Assembly (NCBI GenBank): GCA_910589415.1
Contig: OU342630.1
Location: 5,270,001 to 5,334,000, forward strand
DNA length: 64,000 nucleotides
Reading direction: 5' to 3'
From: Malachius bipustulatus
Lineage: Eukaryota; Arthropoda; Insecta; Coleoptera; Melyridae
In this document: positions 44,088-55,467 of the stretch, piece by piece
Layout: the number at the start of each line of letters is the position of its first letter
How positions within the stretch are numbered: the stretch's first letter is position 1
Program-made: the position numbers and the translations under genes
The notes under the pieces: generated by a model
What the model saw: the letters and a program-made list of their open reading frames with translations, nothing else
What the model was told of the DNA's origin: nothing
Databases searched by the model: none

Positions 44088-46917
44088 TGTTAAGTTCAAT
44101 CTTTTTTTTTTTATAAATATTTCAAGTCATATACTTTTTTATGCATAAACATGTAGTGTATCCTGGTTGATGACACCAAATCTGTGATGTAGCCTACCTA
44201 ACCTCTTAAAATGGAGGTTCTGCGTCATGCGCATCAAATTCTGTAATGTGGCCCCCTGATGGAATATTTTAAAAAAGAAGAACCTCTTTGACGTTTGAAA
44301 TGTCGACCTGTCTGTCATGAATGTCTCTGTTTGGATTCCCGCTCTGAATGCTTGGTTTGAATTTGAGGTTATCCCGCCTTGAAGTCTTGGATGTTTGGAT
44401 TTAAGGTTATCCCGCCCTGATTTCAAATAAAATGGCTAACATTACTTACCGTCTGTGATCGTGATTTTACCTGGGCTCGTGATTTTACCTGGGCTCGTGA
44501 TCGTCTGTTTTCATCTTGGGTGGACCTTCTGTTGTGTTCGTAGTAACCTCACTTGGTTCGTTCGTAGAAAAGCGCTACAAAAATACTTTGAGTCAGTCTT
44601 TTGTTGAGAGATAGGAGATTTAATTTAAAACACAGAGTTTCCCTCTCAAAAATGAATAAATTGGTTTATTGACTTTTGAATTATTTAACTATTGAATCTC
44701 TACACCCCACACGACTGATCCCGCCCGCAAGGAGTTCCGCCTACGCAAGTTTAGAGTCAGAGTAAAAAAAGAACCCCGTGAAATAAAAAACCTCTGACTG
44801 TGCAAAATGAAAAATGACGACATGTTAGAATCAAGCATTTGCTTGGGCGTTGAGGGGTGAGAACTAAATCTCTTGTATTATGGTAACCTGTTATTTTAAC
44901 GTTAGTCTTTGCGAACCGTTTAGTACCTGTAAAGAAAAAGACAACAAAACACACATAAATTAGACCTTTGTGATGGGAGAAACCTGATCGGTTTAGTACT
45001 CCCCACTCCAGACTAAATACCAAGAAAAATATCAAGTTCGATTAACAACAGGGTTGATCGCCTTTCTACTGAGGTAATCTCCGATTGATTAAATAAATAA
45101 AATCGATTCCAAAGGACATCTAACGGTAAAATGAGACATCACCTATACAACAGATTGAAGCGTCGTTGTCTAACGCTACGATTCGTGAGTCAAACATACA
45201 AAAATCATATCGTCGTTTCATTTGAGATTTTACAGATCTTCAATTACATTTTACACAAAGCACAACATGACAAAAACAAATGCAAGAACAAATTGATATG
45301 TAAATCTGATAAGTATGAGATTTTAAAGAGATAAAAATAACAGACCATGTGGCATAAGTTTGCGATAAAGACAAAGAAAGCTAAAATCCATCAATAAAAT
45401 GCAATCAAAGACATAATAAAATTATACAGTGCGATCGTTTAAATAGTTTCAAGAATAAAATGTAAATAAAATTGTTGAGAGCAGAAAAGAGTTTAAAATA
45501 CAAAGAAAATGTGACCATCGTAAAAATAAATTGTTTGTAGAGAAATGTGTTTCGATCATAATAATAATAATAAATATTCAAAAAGGGCATGTGGTGGTTC
45601 ACTAATAAAATTAAATAAGTAGTTTTAAGTAATTCAAATAACAATAAAGATTGGGTGAAACGTGGTGTTATTATGGGGCCCTCCTTGGTTATAATTACCT
45701 GCACCAATTGTATAGTTTTCTAGAGACAAATGTCGAGCAGCACGGGTTGATTTACCAATTAAAATACAGACAATTGCAATCCCCTTTGCACACAGAAATA
45801 ATTATTAAAACACTATGAGCCCTTTCACGAGAATAATTCAACTAACTAAGGCCACGTGCATTCCTTACCATTGTCATTGTCTTTTAAATAAATGATATTT
45901 GAACCATAATTAAACAGTAAAAGGTAAGAGCTAGTCTCTTATAATATTTCAGCAACAATAAATAGATAAATAATAATAACTCGCGTGTTTATAAATAAAC
46001 AATAACAAATGCTGGGAGAGCTCAGAGAATATCAACAATACAAAATTATAGAAAACAACTGCTTTGACGTTCAGTGTCTCAAAGTTCAGTGTAAAGTGAA
46101 GTGTGCCTTCACTTCCCATGTGCCTAATTGGATAGATCGAATCATTGACAAAATTGACGTTTTTGCTTTGAAAGCTTGAAAAGTGACAAATGACATTTGA
46201 TTTGAATACATAGAATATAAGTGAATAGGATCGACTCTTAGGTTTTCGATCGTAACATGCGCAGTTGGTATATGGTTTGGGTCCTTTCAAACATATTAGT
46301 CATTTTAGCGTCTAATGGTTCTTAAGGTTTCAATAAAGCTACATAGCAATAATAACACATAGTTTTCCTCATAGGTTCTGGTCAGTAATTAATTATTATA
46401 CTCTACTTCAGAATTAATTTTTTGGACTTAACAAAGTCTGGCTCTGGGGTACAGAATTGAATTCGTCTTTTCTCTAATTTAACCGACCCGCCGACTCTCT
46501 TATATTACATCGTCTTATTCGAAATGACTTTAAAAGATGCGCTGTTTTTTGACCATCTCGAGTCCGTGAACACTTGCCAGACATCTGAGACCGTTCTTGA
46601 AATACTTATCGTGGAAAAACTGAAAAATCAAAATTTCTTTTTTTATATTTCTTTTTTTTATTGCTGGAACTTATTAAATAATTTTTTGTAGACTTACATA
46701 AGTCATCAAGAGCTATCCATTGGACTGTCAAAAAATTTTCAAAGCCCACTAGAACCCAGAGTCAACTTTTCCAAAACAAAACAAAATGTAGTAATAGTAA
46801 AAGTAAAGGGTTGTCATTGAAAAAAAAAAACTGTTTACAGAATATCTTTAAAAAAAAAACGATGCCCAGACGCTATTCTGTTTTTGTCATTTTAATCAGT
46901 AGAAAAATACTACTATG
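44088..46917. other. No recognised gene; LTR-like and foldback fragments
   Basis: At 44470-44507 an 18-bp unit (GTGATTTTACCTGGGCTC) is repeated twice. On the minus strand 45100-44560 has an LTR-like look (AATAAACCAATTTATTC), without a mate. At 46455-46860 lies half of the foldback family seen at 53691-54330 (TTTTCTCTAATTTAACCGA, GGCCATCTCGA-like blocks). No gene is supported. Confidence 0.35.
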
Positions 46918-47562
46918 TACCGGGTGTCCCAACATTAGTGTCCACCCCCTAAATCGAGCTTAATTTTAAAGATAAAAAATTGAAACTTTGAGGATTTGTG
47001 TACTTGATATAGGACCACGGAATGGCATAATTAGCTTTATTAAAAAACATTTTTAATATCTTTTTAATAATCACCTTTTTCATGAGTCCATACTACGACA
47101 CTGTCCAGTGCAGGTTCAGTGTGCCGGCTAGCCCAGCAAGAGCCGTCCTTCTATTTATTTGGGCCTTATTTACTTTGTCATAAAACTTATTGCACCTACC
47201 GTTTTCAGATTATATTGATTATATTGTTCAGATTATATTGTCTACCTGTCATTGCTATATAATTATATTTTATTTAATTAAAGCCTTATAATTCGTTTTT
47301 TCACATTTCTTTCAAGCGATATTGATTTTAGTAATCGATTTCTACGTATGTATTGAAAAAAAATCAATTTTTTTTTCGACAATTTACCACCATCTTACAG
47401 TTTTTTTTTTATCGCTGGCGCCTGAACTAAATTTTTTTAATGACACTGATTATGCCATTCCGTGGTCCTATATCAAGTACACAAATCCTCAAAGTTTCAA
47501 TTTTTTATCTTTAAAATTAAGCCCTATTTAGGGGGTGGACACTAGTGTTGGGACACTCGGTA
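46918..47562. mobile_element. Foldback element (TACCGGGTGTCCCAACATTA ends)
   Basis: TACCGGGTGTCCCAACATTA is inverted at the right as TAGTGTTGGGACACTCGGTA; arms of about 140 bp include GGACCACGGAATGGCATAAT. No ORF. Confidence 0.85.
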
Positions 47563-47763
47563 CAAGGTTGGTGAAAAAGTCGCTGCAAATTAAGAGACTA
47601 ATCAACAGGCTTTCTATACCTCAGTCGACCAACAGATATAGTAATAAAACTGCGCACAAAACTTTTAAGTTCCAAGTAGTCACATCTGTAGGCAGATAGT
47701 GCCTTATTTATTGGTTACCTGGTTCCGGTAAACCAATGAGAAGGGCATTCTAAGGTTTGTGTA

Positions 47764-48316
47764 TACAGGGTGTCCAGGTATGAGTGTAAGAGCTACACGT
47801 GGCGACCTTCCTTGGACTATTTTGAGTAAACAATCTTAATACAATAATGCTCTAAACCTCTTCACGGTGCCACACGAGGTCATCAAAGTTAGAAATTCTG
47901 GGTCACAAATATGCATATTATTGAACTTCTGTTTCCTTTTGCAGTTACGGTTAACATTTTTAAAGACTTTTGCAAAGTCTTATTTCATTTAATTTTCATA
48001 ACAGTGCAATTATTAACTTTTTTAACATTTCCTAATTTTTTTTTTTTAGAAATGTTAAAAAAGTTAATAATTGCACTATTACGAAAATTAAATGAAATAA
48101 GACTTTGCAAAAGTCTTTGAAAATGTTAACCGTAACTGCAAAAGGAAATAGAAGTTCAATAATATGCATATTTGTGACCCAGAATTTCTAACTTTGATGA
48201 CGTCCTGTGGCACCGTGAAGACGTTTAGAGCATTATTGTATTAAGATTTTTTACTCAAAATAATCCAAGGAAGGTCGCCACGTGTAGCTCTTACACTCAT
48301 ACCTGGACACCTTGTA
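47764..48316. mobile_element. Foldback element (TACAGGGTGTCCAGGTATGA ends)
   Basis: A 553-bp near-perfect palindrome. TACAGGGTGTCCAGGTATGA is inverted as TCATACCTGGACACCTTGTA and the pairing continues to the centre near 48045. It lies about 220 bp upstream of the host exon. Confidence 0.9.
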
Positions 48317-48533
48317 TAATTCTTGTGTATAAGGTCTGCCTACCTGGATTGTAAACTTACCGCACACTTTTATTACTATATCTTTTGTCCGACTGAGGTA
48401 TAGTTATTGATTATTAGGCTCATTTTATCGTTGAGAATTTCTGATCGACCTGCTTGGGGAGAGGACAGGAGTTTGAAATGGAGTTCATTTTTACACCATA
48501 AAATATAATTAATTCTTGATCTTTTGATTACAG

Positions 48534-48834
48534 GTTTTAGTGACCCATATTGTATGTTGGGAATTCAGCCAATAACAGCGCCTTCATCTCCTCAACCTCA
48601 CACGCCGAACCGCACACTATCGGAAACCGTAGCCACTGATGGTGTTATGGGAAGCGAAAAGCTGCGAAAGCACCACAGCTTCAGGCTCAGTTTTAAACGA
48701 AAGGAAGGTAGAGGTGGTTCCGTCAGAGAGCACCGTGATAGCCTCGGAGGTGGTGCACTGCCTGCAAAATTTATTCGTGCTACTTCTGTGAAGCCGCATA
48801 CCCTTAATCCTAAATGGAACGAAAAATTTCGATT
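48534..48834 (+). CDS. stac: Internal exon of staccato (Unc13-4A / BAIAP3-UNC13D family), C2 domain
   Basis: The exon is bounded by an acceptor (TTTTGATTACAG, ends 48533) and a donor (GTGAGT, 48835). Entry phase is 1 and exit phase 2; the 99 complete codons between are open. It begins GFSDPYCMLGIQP, the calcium-binding loop of a C2 domain, continues with a Ser/Pro-rich insert and KHHSFRLSFKRKEGR, and ends FIRATSVKPHTLNPKWNEKF, the next C2 strands. This combination is characteristic of the first C2 domain of Munc13-4/BAIAP3 proteins, which prime vesicles for fusion and in flies act in tracheal tube formation. No other exon of the gene is recognised, so the flanking introns fill at least the DNA around it. 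Confidence 0.9.
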
Positions 48835-49381
48835 GTGAGTATCGGCAAAGAAAATCTTAGTTGCTTGCTTATTAGACCAATAGTAACTATACACCGTTCA
48901 CATATTAAAAAAGAACTAGGTGGCCATGAACTTTTGTTTTTAGGTTTGCAAAAATGAAAACTCCCTAGATCTCGATTGACAATATCAGCTGATCGAGATA
49001 TTAAAGGTTAAGTATAGACTGACATTTGTCAAATCACTCAAAGTGTCTCAGCTGATTAACAGCCATGTTGTCAAATTGAAGTTTTAGTAGTAGGATATCT
49101 ATCTAGGATGATTTTTTACTCTGATCAATTTTTCTCAAACTGACAAATAAAATTATTAAATTTTTGACATTTAAAATTTCAAAAGAGCAAAATGACGAAA
49201 ATAATATCTCTATAAGATGAATAAATCCGCATTAAGAAAGCATTTCAATGATTAAGATCCAGAAAGTCCAAACTTTTGAGCAAACATTTAAGTCATTCAG
49301 AAGGTGAAATATATTTGGAATGTAAGTATTGAGTATGTGTATCTGTATCTGCTAAATTGCTGGTAATTACTGTCTCTTATA

Positions 49382-50263
49382 GGCTAAACAAGTAACTATT
49401 GTGGCGCCACCAAGTAGGCAAATTTGACACTTTCATGCGGCAAGTCCTGCGTGCCCGCTGTTCATTTTAATGTATTTGTTATTGCAAACATGAGGTCGTT
49501 CAGAGTATACAAAAATCGGGAAGTGTTTGTTGTACACGAGTACCTTAAATGCTTGAGATTACATACCTATTTATTACTCCTGAATCTTTTTTTAGATAGT
49601 AAATTAAAGTTAAAAATTTTAATTAATAATTTAAGGCATATAAGTAATACTAATAAAACAATAACTACTGCTATAATTTTTTCGAGCTGTATTTCAGACG
49701 AAGGGTAACATTTTCTTGCTTTACAGCTGCAAAATATGTTTAAAACTCTTCGACTTATTATACATAAGCTCAATAAAAACCCCGAAAACATGAGATGAAA
49801 TATGAAACTTATTATGCGTTGATAAGAAAGGTGATATTTTTTAATGGAACAATTAATATATCACCTGAACAATGGGACAATAATAGGTTTTTTCATTTTT
49901 ATGAGTGCTATGTGCACCAGGAGTCTCTCTAAATGAGCGCTGTTCCTTGAAGAAAAGTTCCATGTAAACGTATTCTCTAACATCGCTCATGTGAAAACTC
50001 ATCATGAGATTTCGCCCATTTCTCAACGATTTAAAACGAAAGCAGTCGAGACTGGGTGCTTGGAAATGACTTTTAATAATTATTGTAGTCATAATGAATT
50101 TAAAAATCTATAAGTTCACTGCCAAATAATAATTTTAAAAGGGTTTCATTATATCCAAACGAGCTGTCAAAAATTGCAAAGCAAGGTTATACTGCCGCAC
50201 GAAAGTGCGAAAAAAATCCACGAGGAGGCGCGCGCGCCGCAAACATCCGATACTTACTTAGCC
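49382..50263 (+). mobile_element. GGCTAA-ended element, copy 1
   Basis: An 882-bp element with ends GGCTAAACAAGTAACTA and TACTTACTTAGCC (imperfect inverted repeat). It lies between CTTATA and TATAGTAG of the host transposon; copy 1 of that transposon reads CTTATAGTAG here, so the target duplication is TATA. The interior includes a GC-rich CGAGGAGGCGCGCGCG patch near its right end. Minus-strand frames up to 79 codons (50092-49853) are also open in the inverted copy but are not recognised. Confidence 0.8.
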
Positions 50264-50299
50264 TATAGTAGTCAGACCGTAGCATTAGCAAGTATTATA

Positions 50300-51168
50300 C
50301 GCTAAGTAAGTATCGGATTTTTGTGGAGCGCGCGCCTCCTCGTGGATTTTTTTCGCACTTTTGTGCGGCATACTAATCGTTGACAGCTTGTTGCAATAAA
50401 ATGAAACCTTCTTAAAGTCATTATTTGAAAGTGTATTTCTAGATTTTTGAATTTATTATGACTACAATTATTATTAAAAGTCATTTCCAAGCACCCAGTC
50501 TCGACTGCTTTAGTTTTAAATCGTTGAGAAATGGGCGAAATCTCGTGATAAGTTTTCACATGAGCGATGTTAGAGAATACGTTTACATGGAACTTTTCTT
50601 CAAGGAACCGCTCTTTTAGAGAGACTCCTGGTGCACATAGCACTCATAAAAATGAAAAAACCTATTATTGTCACATTGTTCAGGTGACATATTAATTGTT
50701 CCATTAAAAAAATATCACCTTTCTTATCAAAACATAATAAGTTCACATTTCATCTCATGTTTTCGGGTTTTTTATTCAGCTTATGTATAATAAGTCGAAG
50801 AGTTTTGAACATATTTTGCAACTGTAAAGCAAGAAAATGTTACCCTTCGTCTAAAATACAGCTCGAAAAAATTATAGCAGTAGTATATTGTTTTATTAGT
50901 ATTACTTATATGCCTTAAATTATTAACTAAAATCTTTAACTTTTATTTACTATCTAAAAAAAGATTCAGGAGTAATAAATACGTATGTAATCGCAAGCAT
51001 TTAAGGTACTCGTGTACAACAAACCCTTCCCGATTTTTTTTTATACCTGAACGACCTCATGTTTGCAATAACAAATACATTAAAATGAATAGCGGGCACG
51101 CAGGACTTGCCGCATGAAAGTGTCAAATTTTCCTACTTGGTGGAGCCACAATAGTTACTTATTTAGCC
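50300..51168 (-). mobile_element. GGCTAA-ended element, copy 2 (inverted)
   Basis: An 869-bp inverted copy of 49382-50263, starting CGCTAAGTAAGTATCGGAT and ending TTACTTATTTAGCC. The 36 bases between the two copies (50264-50299) are the host transposon's own sequence, so this is a separate insertion and not one long palindrome. The target is TAT(A/T). A 113-codon frame at 50643-50302 (-) shares SHRFKTKAVE-like sequence with its mate; its function is unknown. Confidence 0.8.
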
Positions 51169-52233
51169 TATTAGACAAGACAAATTTGATATTACACCCT
51201 TGAGCAGCCCACATAAAATAGGTACTGATTATGAAATTTTTGTGTTTCCGGAAGATTTGTAATAATCTATTTCCAATACAACCCAATCGAAATGACATGG
51301 GGGTATTGTAAACTTCGCTATACAATCACGTAAATTAGCAGCTTCCCTCTAAGGATAAAGTAAGAAATGATATGTCTTGAAAAGCTTTCAAAATGTAAGT
51401 ACACCTGACATGTGACAAAATTAATATAATCATTGTGAAAAACTTATTTCGGAGGACTGGACGAAACAAATGGACATGGTGAAAATCTTATTAAAATCAG
51501 AGCGCTGAAGATGATGATTCTGATTCTAAGCAGGGGATGCAGTAGCGGTTATTGATAATGGGGGATAATTTTGGGCCAGAAGCCAGAAGTCCAGAATCTT
51601 TGGCTGGTTTCCGACACACCACTACGATACCGAATAACCGACGAATTGACGAAAAATATTTTTCATTTACGTACCTATATTTTAATATTTTAATAAACGT
51701 ACCGATATATTTTAATTACCTGCTATGTATTTATTAAAAGTAAATTAATATAATTGATTCAAGTTTTTTATTTTAGTAAAATACAAAAAGTACATTTGTG
51801 TATTTTCCTAACTTGGCAAAATTACATGATAACCTTTTTCTCAAACTCTTATGAAAAGCTTAAGATTTTAAGATCTTAGATCCAGCGACATTGCGTTATT
51901 CTAGTTAAAGATTGCAATATGTGACTAAATGATTCAAAATAAAAAGCCCCCAAAGATGTAAATATAAATATAATAAGAAGAATACCAAAAATATCAAAAA
52001 TCCATCTGGCAACTATGTCCTGTTCCTTGCCATAAAACTTCAACCTCATAAAAAAGAGACATAACCAAACTCCAGCCAATGTTTGACAGCGGTTATACCC
52101 AGTGATTTCTATCACCCTACACCATAACCCAATTCTTTTATAATAAGTGAACGGTGTATATTTTGCATGCAATGTTTATTGTTATCTACATAATTGTTGG
52201 CGACTTCTAAAGGGTGCACCATATATCCTTCTC

Positions 52234-53402
52234 TACAGAGTGTCCCAATATTCCATGGACATGGAGCAACCACAGATTACTGAGGTAAAAAAAGTCGCTC
52301 GGACCAAACTTATCTCTATACCAAAATGCTTCGTTTGTCCGTGAGAGGGCTTCAAAGTCTTTTGAAAATTTTAGATTTTTTGAAATAGCTCAAAGTCGGC
52401 TGATTCCAATTCGATGAAATTTGGTAGGTAAATTTCGTATTAAAAGTACTAATTTCTGATGTACATGATAATTTGACGGAAACCCGGGAAGGGGTGAAAG
52501 TACCCCTACCCTCCATTAAAATCGATCGTAATTCGTATGATCGTATGGTAGCAGGAACACTGTTCATTGTTTTTTGTTTGAAAGATACATCGTTTTACCC
52601 CATTGTTGGTCTCCTACAAAAATCTGTATCTTTCCGAGGTGCTATGTGATATAATAAATTAGTCGATTGTACCTAACCAAAATTTTATTTCATTCTTTTA
52701 ATTTGAAATCAAATTTCCAATTTATGTCAGGTGATTATTTTATCTAATCTCATAAAAGATGTTTAATATGGTTCGGTTTTTTTTTTCAGGTGTTTGCAAA
52801 CGTTTTTTTCAAACGCAGTAAACAGTTTGCAAAACGACGAGGTTCTAAGAAGAGTTCAAATAAATTTTTTGCGCTAAATGGAACTTTGTAGGGTTCAAAC
52901 CGGCCCACATCGAGCATCTTTTATGAGATTAGATCAAATAATCACCTGATAATTGAAAATTTTTGATTTCAAATTAAAAGAATGAAATAAAATTTTGGTT
53001 AGGCACCATCGACTAATTTATTTTATCACATAGCACCTCGGAAAGATACAGATTTTTGTAAGAGACCAATAATGAGCTAAAACGATGTATCTTTCAAACA
53101 AAAAAACATAAACAGCGTTCCTGCTGCCCTATCAATAATAATTACGATCGATTTTAATGGAGGGTGGGGGTACTTTTACCCCTTCCCGGGTTTCCGTCAA
53201 ATTATCATGTACATATGAAATTAGTGCTTTTATTAAGAAATCTACCTACCAAATTTCATCGAATTGGAATCAGTTGACTTTGAGCTATTTGAAAAATACT
53301 AAAATTTTCAAAAGACTTAGAGATAAGTTTGGTCCGAGCGACTTTTTTTACCTCAGTAATCTGTGGTTACTCCATGTCCATGGAATATTGGGACACGCTG
53401 TA
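52234..53402. mobile_element. Foldback element (TACAGAGTGTCCCAATATTC ends)
   Basis: TACAGAGTGTCCCAATATTC is inverted at the right as GAATATTGGGACACGCTGTA. The arms are about 500 bp (for example AAGTCGCTCGGACCAAACTT), with a central part near 52800-52900 that is not paired. No gene. Confidence 0.85.
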
Positions 53403-53447
53403 TATTTCTTTATATTTCTTTATATTTCTCTATCTCCTAAACACTAA

Positions 53448-53678
53448 CAGCGGGTATTATAAAGGCTCATTAAGATAACGAGCAGATTTCTGTGGCTATT
53501 TCTGAAGAAGGTATCGAGTCTAAGTGGAAATTTTGTTTAATTTATCTATTCTTGACATGTTTACAAAATTGTTAATATTACAAAAATGTTAATAAAATTC
53601 ATTTGACATCGATATTAGCTTCAAAAACGAGCACAGAAATCTGCCCATTAGCCTAATGAGCCTTTATAATATTGGCTG
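53448..53678. mobile_element. Harbinger-type MITE, copy 2
   Basis: Same ends as 11468-11633, with an extra segment of about 65 bp in the middle. Flanked by a direct TAA (53445-53447 and 53679-53681). Confidence 0.8.
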
Positions 53679-53690
53679 TAAGAGATATAA

Positions 53691-54330
53691 GGTCAGTTAA
53701 ATTGGAGAAAAATGCGCAATTTTGTGGCCATCTCGAATCCGTCAAGCTATACAAGATATCAGTGACTGTTCCTCAAATTATCCTGAAAAAAATTTTAAAG
53801 TCGAGATTTCTTATTTTTGTCATATCTTTCCTATTATTGGAGATTAAATTAATAAATAATTTTTGCGAACTTCCATAAGTCGGCAAGAGCTACCCATCTG
53901 ACATTTAAAAAATTTTCAAAGCCGACTATATCTCAGAATTTTCATAGTCAACTTTCATTTTTCTTATGGCCGCCATATTTTTTTTTTAAGTTGTTCGATA
54001 TAAAAAAACAAAAACCAAAAATTGATCAATTTTTGAACGACATAAAAAATAATATGGCGGCCATAACAAAAACCAAAGTTGACTATAAAAACTCTGGGAT
54101 CTCTAGTCGGCTTTGAAAATTTTTGAAACGTCAGATGGGTTGGCGACTTATGTAAGCATACGAAAAATTATTTATTAATTTCGAGTTACAAGAAAGATAT
54201 GAAAAAAAAAGGTTTTCTCGATTTTTCAGTTGTCTCAGGATATTTCCGGAAATACTGGGGATATTTCAAAAAAAAATTCGCAAAGTACTCATCTAAAAAT
54301 AGCGCAACGTTTTTCTAATTTAACCGAACT
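53691..54330. mobile_element. Foldback element (GGTCAGTTAAATTGG ends)
   Basis: The left arm GGTCAGTTAAATTGGAG pairs with the right TAATTTAACCGAAC. The pairing continues through the centre, where ATGGCGGCCATA-type motifs are mirrored (53965-54065). A half copy is at 46455-46860. Confidence 0.7.
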
Positions 54331-54347
54331 CGTATCTTCAATGGTGG

Positions 54348-54690
54348 TTCATAATTAACGAAAATATTCACCAAAATGTGATCGAATAAGGAAATAAATA
54401 AGCATATTAAAATTTAAACAGGTATTCGAGAACTACACAAGGAAAGAAAATCATTTGAATTAAATGTTCAAAATGTTGCCCGTTAACAGAAAGACAATGG
54501 CCTAATCTTGCGCTAAAGGCTTGTTGGACATTATTCGCCATCTCTGGGGTGATTGAGCCGATTTTTTGACGAATTAAAAAAAAAAAATTTTAATTTTTAA
54601 ATTTTTAAATTTATTATTTTTTCAATTTTAATACGCTTATTTATTTCCTTATTCGATCACATTTTGGTGAATATTTTCGTTAATTATGAA
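54348..54690. mobile_element. Miniature palindromic element holding a mariner transposase tail
   Basis: Arms of about 65 bp (TTCATAATTAACGAAAATAT at the left, inverted at the right) flank a 190-bp centre that encodes the C-terminal end of a mariner-like transposase on the minus strand. It looks like an internal deletion product of an autonomous element. Confidence 0.7.
54429..54588 (-). pseudogene. C-terminal fragment of a mariner-like transposase
   Basis: The minus strand reads RQKIGSITPEMANNVQQAFS, then ARLGHCLSVNGQHFEHLI and a short tail before a stop. The RLxxCxxxxGxHFEHLL end is typical of insect mariner/maT transposases. The catalytic domain is absent. Confidence 0.75.
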
Positions 54691-54699
54691 TCGATCTGA

Positions 54700-55467
54700 A
54701 TTTTTTTATATTTTTTTGTTTCATTCGGAATAAAAAAACCTATCAATCAAGGTATCGTAAGGGGTACCTTGCCATTTGAATTTTTACAGTTGGGATATAG
54801 CTACTCCTTGGGAGGGAAAGGGTGGGGGGTCGAAAAAGACATGGTTGGATGGCAAATCAAAAATAACGATTGACGTGTCCGAGCAAAAAAAAAGGTCTTC
54901 ATACGATTTTATTGAATTTATCCGTTACTTTTGGGAAGCACTGTATAGAGGGTGTCTGCTTAAAGGCTGGTCACCGGCTATATCTCGGAAACTAATGGGC
55001 CTAGAAAATCAAAATAAAAAATTCCCAGGCATAAGTGATCACGAGAAGTTCAATGAAAATATTTTGAAGATGGCCGCACTTCCGGAAATACCGGAAGTTA
55101 ACACCTACTTCATTATTTTAACGGGAACACATTAATGTAAATAATTTTTTTTTTTTTTTTTAAGTCTGAGGAAATCGAATAAAGGTGGTTTTCTCCACTG
55201 GAATTTAGATTGAGCTTTTAATGAGTTATACGTGAATTTTGGAAAACCACTTTTTCGTAATCTGGGGGTCATGATCGGTGGACATAATATGATGAATTTG
55301 GGTGATTTTCGAAAAATGATGTTCTCAATTGTGCATTTTTTATTAAAAAATACACTAATAGTATGGCGACCATAAGAAAAATGAAAAAAGTGCAGTTTGT
55401 AAATCAATTCTGCCCTATACAAAGTGCACCATTTTCGTTGCATTTTTTTGCTTTTGTTGGATCGTTC
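54700..55467. other. No recognised gene
   Basis: Includes a phrase of foldback type (GAGGGTGTCTGCTTAAAGGC at about 54956) and ATGGCGGCC-like or GCCATCTTC-like blocks. Probably parts of degenerate foldbacks. The 119-codon frame at 54776-55135 is not recognised. Confidence 0.35.

Larger units (their letters stand above)
48890..52158 (+). mobile_element. TIR transposon 'CACCGTTCAC', copy 3
   Basis: TACACCGTTCAC at the left and GTGAACGGTGTA at the right, with TA duplicated (48888-48889 and 52159-52160). It has the same orientation as copy 1 and is closely alike to it, but contains two later insertions (49382-50263 and 50300-51168). Its left end is only 55 bp from the splice donor of the host exon. 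Confidence 0.9.

Noticed and set aside
48598..48894. Minus-strand frames overlapping the stac exon
   Set aside because: They are shadows of the plus-strand exon, which has splice sites and family-specific motifs.
49382..51168. One 1.8-kb foldback element
   Set aside because: The 36 bases between the arms belong to the host transposon, which fits two separate insertions better.
54776..55135. 119-codon frame as a protein gene
   Set aside because: No domain is recognised. It overlaps foldback-type phrases and has no conserved partner in the window.
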